Shown here: positions 35,641 through 46,578 of the stretch, piece after piece
Position numbering within the stretch: the stretch's first letter is position 1
How the letters are laid out: each line of letters starts with the position of its first letter
Origin: Monosporascus cannonballus
Taxonomy: Eukaryota > Ascomycota > Sordariomycetes > Xylariales
Reading direction: 5' to 3'
Length of the DNA: 64,000 nucleotides
NCBI GenBank assembly: GCA_004154925.1
Contig: QJNS01000221.1
Location: 1 to 64,000 of the forward strand
Program-made: the position numbers and the translations under genes
Notes under the pieces: model-generated
The model's database searches: none
Told to the model about the DNA's origin: nothing
Seen by the model: the letters and a program-made list of their open reading frames with translations, nothing else

Positions 35641-38115
35641 CTAGACCTGGATGCTCAGGTTCTTCCGTGACTCGGCCTCCTCCAGTTGGAAGCCGAAAAC
35701 GAGCCTGAACAGCTCGCGCAAGAAGGAGTATTGGCCGGACCTGTGTATCATCCAAGCTACGCTCTTAGCCACGTCAGTGGCGAGGACGCGCTTGCCGCGA
35801 GCCGGTAGGGACGATGCCTGGCGGAACGATGAGTCCGCCAGGACTAAGTTTTTATAGTTCTGAAGTAGTGTCGCGTGGGCCGGCAATGAACCGAAGGAAC
35901 CCGTCGGTAGCGATTTGACAAATGCCTGTAACAAGGTGGCGGCGTTGTGCCCGTCCCCGACGTGGTCACGCGAGAATCCTACGTTCATAGCGGCTTTGAC
36001 GATCAGCGTCTTGACCCGCGTGATGTTTATGTCTTCGGTTGCTGCCGTGGTTGTTGCCGTGCTAGAAGTCCGTTGGCTGCTCTGCGAATAACCCGATAGG
36101 TTCGATGCGCTGCTTGACCAATGGCCACCTCGGTTGCTGTCGGTCCCCAACACTAAAATATTTGGCACTTGGGGAGACTCGCTTTCAGGAGAAATTGGTG
36201 TATCCTCGAACTCGGTAACGGGCGTCTCTGGCACGGGCAGGTGCTTTCGGGGTTTCTCTCTCTCCGGGGGATGGCTCTTCTTGGAACGATTCGAAGCTCT
36301 GCTTGTTCGGCCCTCTGATACAGGCTCTCTAGAATGGCCAAAGAAGCTCGCATGGCTTGGTCGGGGTGTACCTCTGTCTGGGCGTATTTGGGTCCATCCT
36401 TCCCGGAATATGTCACATAGTTCCCAGCAGGCCTGCACTGCCGAGCCGAGGAGCTCCGCATCCGGAGCCCTCCCATCTCTCTTATTTTGGCGGAGGCTAA
36501 ATAGCATCTCCGCTAGTGACCAGCAGGCGCGAAGGAGGGAATCTGTCTCTTCCGCAAGCTCCCCTCGCTGTTTCATTAGCCGATGGCATAGGGTGATATA
36601 GAAATCCAGAGTCCGCTCCCGGAATGCCTCCGGCAAGCTTCGATTGTCTTGAGCGCTATACAGACTGGTTTGGTGTCAGAGTTACGCGTGCATGAAATCT
36701 TATCGCGTCATGAACCTACTGGTTGTTGAGCTCGAAGCTCACCCGTAAAACCGAGTCCGCGGTCTCATCCTTGCGCTGCCTCACATCGAAGAGCGCCTGG
36801 CAGAAATCCCGGCATAAATCTAGGTTCATGCGGACATTAAACGACTCGTCGACTTCGTCCTGATAGTCGTAAAGCCGTTGGCACAACTTCCAACAGCACT
36901 TCCAGGCGTTTTCATGGCCGTCTGGAGTCCCGGAGGTACTGAATATCCTCTCGCGGTGGTGAGTACTGAGGCTGGCCAAAGTGTTGCAGAGCGTCCAGCA
37001 TTCCTGTAAAGCTGTTCTTAAAGATTTGATTTCCATATCTTCTGGAACCTCCTCCCGCACGGGGGTAACGTAGTCTTCATCGTCATATCCCTCCAGCCCG
37101 GGTTCAACGTCTGGTTCCGGTTCTCTCGATTCTGGTATCACTACACAAAATTCAGCTGAAATGTTGTAGTCGCCGGCAGGACAGCCACTTACGCTCGAGG
37201 CTGCTGGCGCTACTGGATCGCAATCTGGCAGACTCATTCATAAGGGTTTGTACTTCCTGACGACTTTGCGCTCTTGGGGTTTGGCTGTCGAGACTGAACC
37301 GAGCAGGCTTGATGTCTGTAGTCAATGCCGGAGGGGTCGGTAAGCCGGCAGATTTGGCCTACCAAGGTCAGTTTCAAGAACGAGTACTACTAGAGGGGAA
37401 GGCTACCTTGGACGAGCCGGATTCGCTGGAAGCGGGAATGGCGGCCTCTTCACGGTTCGGGGACGTCTTGGGCGGTGTCCTTTGAGTAGTCGTTTCCGAT
37501 GTCTTAGAACCTGAATCAGATGCGGCCTAGAAGGAGTAAGTAAGGAGACATGGCGTGGCCAAAATCAGCTCTGAGCTTACCCAATTCTGAAAACTCTCCG
37601 GCGCATGAATGACGGACACAGCTTCTTCACTTGCAGTTTGTCGTACCTGGTCAGCGATGTTCGTTCTGAGCATCAACAGCTACAGTCACAGTTACTATGC
37701 CATCACACACAGACAAATGCGCCGGGTGCTACTAACTTGAGGTTGTGGTTCGTAATCCGCGGCGGACGACTCCGACCGCGCCTCCGGTGACATTTCATCC
37801 TCTATCTCCGTCACCTCGGTGCCGACAGACGTGACTGGCGACGGACCGACGATATCGCTGGGACTCATGAGGAGGTTGTTAGCAGACGCGGGCCGAGCGA
37901 CGCTGGGGGGCCGAAGAGAGCTCATTTCCGGGGAAGACCTGGGTCTTTTTAGCATCGGGAGCCACAGCCGTAGAAGACGGGGCTACATACATGGGGCGAA
38001 ACTGAAACTGGGCGTGAGACATTGGTGACTCGGGCGAAGACATGATGTCTGTGTGCGGCGAGAAGGGAGATAGGAGACTATCTGTCGACGATCTCAGAGG
38101 ACCTTCTAGGGCCAT
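35641..38115 (-). CDS. Conserved-looking protein with sevenfold helical Cys/Trp repeat
   Basis: Seven exons: 38115-37991, 37938-37737, 37679-37581, 37526-37407, 37358-37193, 37140-36720 and 36664-35641, giving 718 aa. The six introns are 48-57 bp with GTATGT, GTTAGT, GTAAGC, GTAGCC, GTAAGT and GTAGGT donors; all joins keep frame. Residues 1-270 are disordered, Ser/Pro/Glu-rich. Residues 275-470 contain seven copies of a helical unit with a core like QECWTLCNTL, KCCWKLCQRL, LDLCRDFCQAL, LDFYITLCHRL, RACWSLAEML and QACWELCDIF, spaced 26-35 residues apart. A basic Ser-rich linker follows, then a helical C-terminus (about 580-718). I recall similar Sordariomycete proteins under a DUF name (possibly DUF7624), not verified. 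No membrane segment or catalytic motif is visible. Function unknown; the repeat suggests a protein-binding solenoid. Confidence 0.85.
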
Positions 38116-41100
38116 GGCTAGATTAAGTAGATATCTGTGGACCGCGATCGAGGTCGGCGGTGTCGACACTCTAACTCGACGGTTGTTTGTTCTGCGGCGC
38201 TGATATTGCGCCTCCTGTTGTCAAAGCAAGGGCTTAGGCACCCCACAGCGCGCTTAAGAGCTGTGGGACAATGTGGTCTCTTGCTTGCCCCGGCTGTGGC
38301 AGACCAGATAGGACCGCGCCTAGTAGGGGCTTAGATGGCAGAGGCCTAAGAAAGCCGCAAGGGAGCTTATAGCTCGGGTGGTATGAGCAAAGGATGCGAT
38401 GCGAAACTTCGTAAGGCAATCAATCGTAGTCCGTACCGTCTATCTAGGCAGACAGTGTCTATGGGAATGACTAGAGTGTCTTGCGCTGGTACAACACGAG
38501 CTAGGTCGGATTATATCTGCAGAAGTCGAAGACGACTCGGGATACTTTTTTTTCCCTTTAGAGTCCAGGCAATTGGTCGAAGTTCTGCTCGGCACGTGCG
38601 GCGGATCCGATGCGACTAGGCAGCGCAGCGCAGCGTGTTGGACCGCAATTGTTCAACAGAAGCGGCGTATGATTGAGCAATGAGGGGTTAAAAGAGCTCC
38701 ACAGCCCGTAGAGCTACGATGCTATCGCACGGCACTCCACCAGCCCAGCGCAAGACAACAGGAAGAGAGCCGCTAACGTCGAGTCGAACGGACTGGGGAG
38801 CTTATCCGCGGGCAAGCGACGAAGGTGGGAAAGCTGAGAGCTCAGTCGATGAATCAGGATGCTTCACGGCGACCTAATGCAGAGTGTAGCGGAATGGGGA
38901 ATTGGAAAACACAGGCACCGAACAACAACACGTCGACCAGCGAGATGTTTTGGTGCGAATCGCTCCCCCCCGGTCAATTTGAGAGGCTCCCGTCTCCCTA
39001 TTTTCCTCTTGGTCCTGCGTCGACGTTTGGCTCGTAGCAGAGAACACGGCCTAGTCTAGGTCTCTGGTAGGTGTCTTCTGCGGTGGGATGCAATGCAGAG
39101 GTATCTATCTCCCTTCAGCCTGCAGCTGCGTGTCTTTTTCGCAAAAGCAGCAGCGTTGCGATATTGGGCCAGTAGAAAGTCGGCAAGTCGAGTGAAGGAA
39201 GACAGGTCCAGTCCCTTTGTAGGGGGGCTGCATAATATGGACAGGGTCGCTGGCGCTTAATAGCTGTGGCTCGACTAAACCGACGAGTCACAAGGGTCCA
39301 ATTCGACACACCAGACCTCCCAGTCCAGCTCTCGGAGGTGCGAGAACGCCTAGGCATGCATGGGGATGTGGGTCAATTAAGGATCAGTAGCGCCTTGTCG
39401 ACCAAGGTACCAGAATACCGGCACAGGCTAGAGCAAAGTGCCAAACAAAACACCACGGCGATGATCCAACGCCAGACGCTCCGTAGCATGAGTGGACGAT
39501 ACCCAAGGTTAGGTAATGCCGGCCAATGGCACCAGGGCAAGATAGCGAGCACCGTAAAATACCAAGTAATCGGCATGCACAGGATATGGTCACGCAACCG
39601 AATGCGACGACCGGGCTCGCCCTTCCGGTTCGGGTAGTTTACCCCTAGAAAGTATATGTACACTCATCGGTCAATTGGAACCGTGCTTCCACCTATTTCT
39701 TACCAAAACATAGGCTTTTTACACCGGATATAATAATATAAATAAATTAAATAAAATTAAGCAAAAACAATAACTTCATAAAACTTTAATTAATTTAACT
39801 ATATTTTATATAACATGTTAAGTATTATAATAAATGCTGGAATTATCGTTACGAAAATATTACTTTACCTATTATTATATAGAATTTGAAATTTTTACTA
39901 TGTAAAAAGTTATTACTACGTAAAATTTTACTTTCTATTTGTAGATAATATAATTAAAATGATAATTAACTATAAAAACAAAACATTTATATATTAATTT
40001 ATGCATAGATATTCGCCTGATATTTTTACTATTTTTTTGTAATTTATTATAATAAAGTGAACATGGTATGTTTAGGTGAGAAATCGGCCAGTGCACGGTT
40101 CCATTTGGTCTCCAAGTGTATATAATGAGGCATCGACGAGGGTACCGACTACTCTTTCGTCTTCATTACATATACGTAGATATACACAAAGACCGGCCAA
40201 TGGCCATTGATAACCTCCAATTGGACACGACGCCCGGTAACCATATGAAGACATATTGACGGAAAGACCCAGGTCATTGAACCGGAGAGAACCGTCATAG
40301 CTAGGGCCAAGGGTAGCGCCGCGTGTGGCAGTATAGAAGTACCTACAAAACGGTTGCACAAATCCATCACAGATAATCATCGCGATTGCGTGTGTTTCCG
40401 ACAATCTGGTTCCGAGCCTTTTTATAGCACTAGCCACCCAACTAGACCTGTGGGTCACCAGAGGAGCAAATGCCATTGGTAGCGGCGTAGACGACGGTCG
40501 GACGGCCTGGCTGTCAGAATGGGGCTGATTAACACACGATGTGCGACGCTTAGTAGCTGTGCTATTCGTGCTGTGCGTGCTTTTCGGAGAATCTTGATCC
40601 AGAGTAGAGATGGAAAGGAAGGGCGAGAGAGATCGAGTATAAAGATAAGCAGAGACACGAATTGCAAATCTCACAGCAACGAGCACATGAACTGCCGGCC
40701 ACAACGGTAGCAGGAGCTTTGCATACAACTTACAAGTGGTGTTGGGGGCGGAAGCCTCGGTTCATTGATTGGTCGACTCTCCTTCCACCATCTTAAAGTT
40801 CCAGTGATGCTGTTTAACTGAATCCGTTTTCTACCTACCTAGTACCTTCTTTGTGGATATCTTCTCCGTCGAGATATTCTGGCAGGCACCGCAGCTCGGG
40901 TATCGATGCTTCCATCAGTATCACACCAACGAGATCCGGTAGATGTTGCCGATCATCGCGAATTCCGCTTGCTCAGTTATCTGTCCAATTGGTTGATTGA
41001 CGCTGCAACTGGTGTATCCAAACGCTAACAACATCTCACCATATCTGCCTTAGCAGTGGAGACGGAGTCTTGACCGATTGAAGGAGACCAGGGTCTCCTA

Positions 41101-42642
41101 GTATCTCAATCGACTGGTGAAAACGTCGAATCTGTCGAACCGTTCAAAGACCATTCCGTATCGTATGTGATCGGAGCCCGCCCGAGACAATCACACTACC
41201 TCGTAAGTGGTGTTCTCCTCAAGTCCGAATACGACATCACACTTCAATTGAAGAAATGCCGTCTTGGGCTGCCAGAGAATCCGCCAAGAGCGTTCAGCCT
41301 ACCCTGAACCCGTCTTTCCAGAAAAGGCACAGAAAGCTGCACCCATGGAAGACAAACCGGGAAAGCCCTGGTCATCAGACATGCATAAGCGCCGTCGTAC
41401 GTTGCTGACAAGGGCAGATAATCTCTCAGCACCCTCCTCCGCAGTAACCTCAGTATGCAGCCTACCGGAATGCTACGCTGATCCTCGATGATCCATGATC
41501 TAAAACGCAACTCCTAAGCGTGGCATGCATGGAACTTTTAGATGTTGGCTTCAGATCGATGACTCGTACTTCGCAGCGGCTGGAACTAAACATCTGATTT
41601 TGGTAGTCATTCCGCTCTGTAAATGGCTGAGCAAGGTTGATAAGACGTTTGTCTTCTCGTGATGATGCCTAAGATCATGGCAAAGGTTTTCGACTGCCTA
41701 CTTCTCTGCCTGTATCCTACATAGGTAGGAAACCCGTGATGGTGCCCCACCAGTTCCCTACAATAGCGCGCTCCTCTCTAGATACCGCGGTGGCCTGGAT
41801 AAAGCCGTCAACGATGACAACACGTGGCTGCCGAGACAGTTGTTGGTTCTCTCATCTCCAATGTAACTTCGGTTCCTACGAGACGGGCTTCAGTGCCGAA
41901 TCCGTCGCACCGGCCCGTGATTTAACCGGGTTAAGCATTTGGTCCGATTCCTCGACTGTAAGCATATCAAAAGCATGTCAGGGGGAATCACTGCATAGTA
42001 CGGCACGCAGTCAAGGTGCGAGGGGAGTAAAAAGCATGGTCAACCATTTTTATACGAACTTTGCAATTTCCTCTTCAGAGGTTTTGCTAGGCTCCGTCAC
42101 TATTGGATGACCATAACTACCGGAATCGTCCCTCCATTCCGAAAGATTTGTTCCGCGCCTGAAACTTGAAGGACAATCACCTGACGTAATCACCTCCCGA
42201 GGTTATGGTTCGGCCCTGTCAAATGTGGAAGGGCAGACGTTGCTCACATCACACCGCAAGGAGGCGGTTATGTTGATTCTTCCAACCGCATAAGAATTAG
42301 ACGCCCCAAACCTCCTTGCATCTCGGCCACATGAAAGATCTAGGGTTGTGGCCTAGGCAGGCCTATCCTAGCGACCGCCATTTGCCATGTGGAGGATGTT
42401 GCAATGATTTAGCTGCCTTACCCAGCCTCCAAAGCAGGCAGTTCCCGCACGACATCCCCCCGTTGTTGTATGATGCTTGAAGGAGGCGTAGCAGTTTATG
42501 GTAACCTCTTGAGTCTCCGAACGCAAATCGGCAATTAATCGCTTATTCTAATCCGCCGAACCTAACGCCATGGAATGCAATGTCCCGCCACATCCTCTTA
42601 AGCGCGACACTCGAAAACAGCCACGTAGGCGCTGCTTCCACT
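38116..42642. other. Intergenic region with AT-rich island
   Basis: About 4.5 kb. Apart from the AT-rich island at 39710-40065 it holds only short frames without domains. The longest, 40072-40728 (-), has a 5' end on TTG rather than ATG and no recognisable fold, so I do not call it a gene. Confidence 0.5.
39710..40065. repeat. AT-rich island
   Basis: About 350 bp of nearly pure A and T, against a mixed-composition surround. It carries short mirror and inverted motifs (such as TTTTTACTATGTAAAAA). Such islands in Pezizomycotina are usually remnants of repeats mutated by RIP; a mitochondrial insertion is the main alternative. No open frame crosses it. Confidence 0.8.
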
Positions 42643-43081
42643 TCACTTCTGGCCCAACTGGATCTTTTTCTCGTTACGTCCATCGGGTGTGTACCTTCAA
42701 TTCTGTCAGTATATCTGCCCGCCTCAAGGGTTCGCAAAAATAGAAAGAAGGCGGTGTAGAGCTCGATATCGGGCCGGTAGGCTTACTTCAGAAGTTTTTC
42801 GATTAGGTCGACGTGGGTCATGACCATGCGGCGGCAGCAATATCGTCGGAGACCGAGTTGGTCCATGGCATCACTATCAACCGTCAGAATTCGCGTCGAA
42901 TAGATCATCGGCAGATAACGAACCCATCAGGAACACCACTGTCAATAAGTTGGAGGTATCGCTCCCAAAGATCCCCCGTCACCTGTTCAAACCGCATTAG
43001 CAACCATCACCATCTCAGAATCCTGAGTAGCGAGACGGATGGCACCTTTCCGCAAGAGAAGCATCTTATAGGAATAATCAT
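42643..43081 (-). CDS. RPB10: RPB10, subunit common to RNA polymerases I, II and III
   Basis: Small zinc-binding subunit (archaeal RpoN counterpart) that helps assemble the RPB3/RPB11 platform in all three nuclear polymerases. Four exons, 43081-43046, 42982-42924, 42873-42787 and 42694-42643, encode 77 aa (yeast 70). Introns of 63, 50 and 92 bp all rejoin in frame. The invariant N-terminus MIIPIRCFSCGK gives zinc ligands Cys7 and Cys10. VTGDLWERYLQLID follows, then LGLRRYCCRRMVMTHVDL with the ligand pair Cys44-Cys45 and LIEKLLKYTPDGR at the end. The first donor (GTGCCA) is weak, yet the protein join is exactly that of the family. No exon exceeds 90 nt. The gene is divergent from UTP17, with 400 bp between the start codons. 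Confidence 0.97.
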
Positions 43082-43481
43082 CTTGTCGCGCTTGTAATGA
43101 GTACTCCTTCTGCTTCCCTCCTCGTAACGCGATAAATAGCCTGGTCGGTGTCGGCGTAAGATTGTTTGGATATGTGACGGTGATGACAAAGACGTGGTGA
43201 GAAGAATCGTAGGTTGAATGGAATTGGCCCGCCGTCTTTGAATGTTTTTAGTGGGTCCGGCGGTAATCGTGCTCCATTGGCTTATCGGGGGCGGCCCTGA
43301 CTCCACACGGATCCATCAAATTTCTTATCAGTTGCGCCTTATCGTTCAATGTCTCAAAAAACTTCCATTGAACTTCTCATTGGACTCGGACTGAGAGTGA
43401 CTTGAAGGGTTCCGAATCCCGACAACAACGACAAAACGACGACGCCGAGGGGGCCAACTTGGCCGTTGGAATTTCACAAAA
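43082..43481. promoter_or_regulatory. Bidirectional promoter of RPB10 and UTP17
   Basis: The 400 bp between the two divergent ATGs must supply both promoters and both leaders. CTTATC (GATA-type) elements occur near 43280, 43325 and 43340. No coding frame is convincing in it. Shared control is inferred from geometry and from the joint role of both products in rRNA synthesis. Confidence 0.6.
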
Positions 43482-46400
43482 ATGGCACCAATCACAGACC
43501 CGGAGGTGAGACATACACAATGCTGATACGACAAATATATATATGAGTGCAGTGGGCTAACACCCTATGTCTTTGCTGTTTCAGGACCTCAAAGCCAGCA
43601 AACGGAAGAGGGATGCTGAGGAGCACAGCAGGAGGAAACGCGCGAAACGAGACCGATTGTCCTCACAACAAGCCATAGTTAATGGACAATACCAGACAGA
43701 GAATCAGCCTACTTCAGCCAATGGTTCCCATGCGCCGCACCCAGAAGAGAGTATGCCGGAGAAAGCGATTCCCCTGAAGAAGGAGAAGAAACATAGGTCG
43801 AAAGCAACTACAAACATCGCCAAGAGTCAGCTTCCATCGTGGAAGATTTCGCAGCCTATGGGGGGGAGGATGCTTGACATAGACCCCATCCTGACCGCCG
43901 ACGAGAAACATATGATACTTGCGCACAACACCTCGCTCCAAGTATATTACTGTGCCGATTCGCTTCTGCTTCGAAACATCCGGTTACCAATCTTATCCGG
44001 AGCCGACACGCTGGAACACATCATCTCGACCTGTCCCTCGCCGTCAGACCCGGAGTTTGTCTGGGTAGCCTCATCTCTGGGTCGCATTTGGCTAATCAAC
44101 TGGACGACTGGTGAGGGGTCGAGCTCGAACCTGAAAGTAAAATGCGACATGCTCAACGGCATGGCAGTTGAGTCCATCAAGATTAATGAAAAGACTCGAG
44201 ATGTGCCGTTTATCTGCGTCGGCAAGGGAAACAACTGGAGCATCCTGGCCTGCGACGTACGGGACCGACAACTGAACTCAACAAAGGTTCTGCTATCGCA
44301 GAAGACTGTCATCCACAACATCCTGTCCGTACGGGGGGGCCGTGCGTTAATAGCATCGGCCGAGCGCAATGTTCTGCTGGGATCGCTCAGATCCCGAGAT
44401 TCTACTTCTTTCAGCCATATCGAATACGAGTTTTTCTCCTTCGACTGCAGCGACGAGATTACGTGTTTGGATGTCCGCGCTGCAGAACGCGTTCATCTCA
44501 ACCGAGCCTCGCAGCGGAAAGAAGGAAACGAGGCTGTCCTTGACGTTGTCGTGGGCTGCGCACGCGGTGCTGTGTTCTCCTATAACGACCTCTTACCGCA
44601 GCTACGCGTCTTACAAAACTCGAAAACTCGCGATTTCTCACTTCAGCCTCGCAAATACCACTGGCATCGGAAAGCCGTTCATGCCGTGAAGTGGTCACGC
44701 GACGGTAAGCATTGAGCTTCGTTGCGAATTTGGAACCTAGCTGACTAGTCAGGTAACTATATCGTATCGGGAGGCTCCGAGGCGACTCTGGTATTATGGC
44801 AGCTGGACACCGCAAAGATGGACTTCCTGCCACACCTCTCTGCGTCGATTGAAAATATCGTCGTCTCGGCTCGCGGGTCGGCGTATGCTCTACACCTAGA
44901 TGACAACTCGGCGATGGTTCTATCTACTGCTGAGATGAAGCCCACGACCTATGTGGCTGGTGTTCAAACCCTCATTACGCCTCAGCCGTTTTCCAAGGAC
45001 GAGTTAGTTCGACGGGTTGGACAGCAGTACACGAGTCGATTGTTCAAGACACCCGCAGCCATCAGCCCTCTCGACACGACGCGAATCTCGTTCTGCGTCG
45101 GCAATGGGCAACAAATCGGCCATTCTGGATGTGGTCCTTCGACACCCCTAATCCAGACTCTAGATCTCAATACCATTCAGAGCATCTCGAAACAAGCTCT
45201 GACTAGAACCAACCCAACAGACGTTAACATGACGGCCAAGGGTCGCCCGGTAACGGAACCTCGTATTACCAAGATGGCTTATTCGCGGGACGGCAGCTGG
45301 CTTGCCACGGTTGACGAATGGCAGCCTCCTTTCCGAGACGTAGAGCCGCTCGAGGGTGCCGCATCCGAAAGGCGCGAAGTCTATCTCAAGTTCTGGGGCG
45401 TCTCGGCGGAAGACCATTCCCTCGGGCTGGTCTCCCGTGTGGACGCACCACATTACGCTGGCCGGAGCGAGCCCGTTTTCGATTTAGCCGCGGACCCTAG
45501 TTCACACCGGTTCGCGACTATCGGCAAGGATGGTGTTGTTCGCTTGTGGAAGCCAGCTCTTCGGAAGCGGGATGGTGTTCTGCTTAAGAGTCAGTCGGGG
45601 CTACCATTGCAAACCTGGTCCTGCTCCCAGGCCATCCATCTCCGAGAGAAAAGCATTCCAGACGGGCCGGACGCCACGGCAGTTAGATCACACTTGCAGG
45701 AATCGGGTGCTGTGCACTTCTCTGAAGACGGGTCTACTTTAGTGTGTGCCTTCGGCAACGGCCAGGAATCCCTGGTCTACATAATCGACGCCGAGACCGG
45801 CAAGATTCGAACCTCTCTGAATGGGCTATGCCAAGGTGATATCCAAGGGGTCGGACTACTCTCATCAAGCCTGATCGTAGTCTCGGACGACCTCATCGTG
45901 TACGACATAGTCCGCGACGAACTAGTCTACGGCATCCAGCTCAGGGGCGACGAGCAGTCGACCGGCTCGTCGATCCTGAGCCACCTGGCCCTCGACCACC
46001 AGACCTCGAGCTTCGCCGTAGCCATCTCACGGAGGAAGCTGGAATCCCTGTCCGTCCGGTCAGAGCTCGCCGTCTTCGGGCCGCGCCAGAGCGAGCCCGA
46101 GATAGTCCGCGAGTTCCCGCACCCCATCACAGCCGTCGTCCCCTCGGGGCAGGGCTCGAGCGGCTTCCTCGTCCTCGACGCCGCCGCCCAGCTCTGGTCG
46201 GTGAGCCGCGGCACCGAGACGCGGTCCGCCTTCGCGCAGCCGCTCGCCGACATGCGCCTCGACGACGTGGACGTGGAAGAGAGGAGGGGCGGAGTTGCCG
46301 AGGCAGAGGAGGACGACAAGCCCGTAGCGGCGCTCATCGAAGCGGGCGAGGAGGTTGCCAGCGAGGACGAGATGATGGACATCGACGACGTGCCCACGCC

Positions 46401-46578
46401 CGAAGACGTCGGGGCCAGCGGCGGCGACGACGACGACATCTATCCCGCCGTCGTCCCGCCGCAGAGGCTCGCGGAGCTGTTCGATGCCGCACCCGCGTTC
46501 GCCATGCCGCCCATCGAGGATGTGTTCTACCAGGTCACCAAGCTGTTCTCCGCGGACCCGACCGCGGCTGCTAGGTAG
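43482..46578 (+). CDS. UTP17: UTP17/NAN1, t-UTP WD40 subunit of the SSU processome
   Basis: Homologue of yeast Nan1/Utp17 and human WDR75. In yeast this subunit belongs to the UtpA (t-UTP) complex, which binds nascent pre-rRNA and supports Pol I transcription. Three exons, 43482-43505, 43585-44704 and 44753-46578, give 989 aa (yeast 896). The 24-nt first exon encodes MAPITDPE. The introns are 79 bp (branch GCTAAC) and 48 bp, joining HAVKWSRDG to NYIVSGGSEATLVLWQL in frame, a textbook WD repeat. Residues 9-31 are a dense Lys/Arg nucleolar-type signal (KASKRKRDAEEHSRRKRAKR). Degenerate WD repeats fill the body (for example FDLAADPSSHRFATIGKDG). The C-terminal 120 residues include a strongly acidic stretch (ASEDEMMDIDD) and then a conserved-looking end. 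Confidence 0.93.

Noticed and set aside
40072..40728. 218-codon - strand frame beside the AT-rich island
   Set aside because: The frame's 5' end is TTG, not ATG, there is no domain and composition is like the surrounding non-coding DNA.
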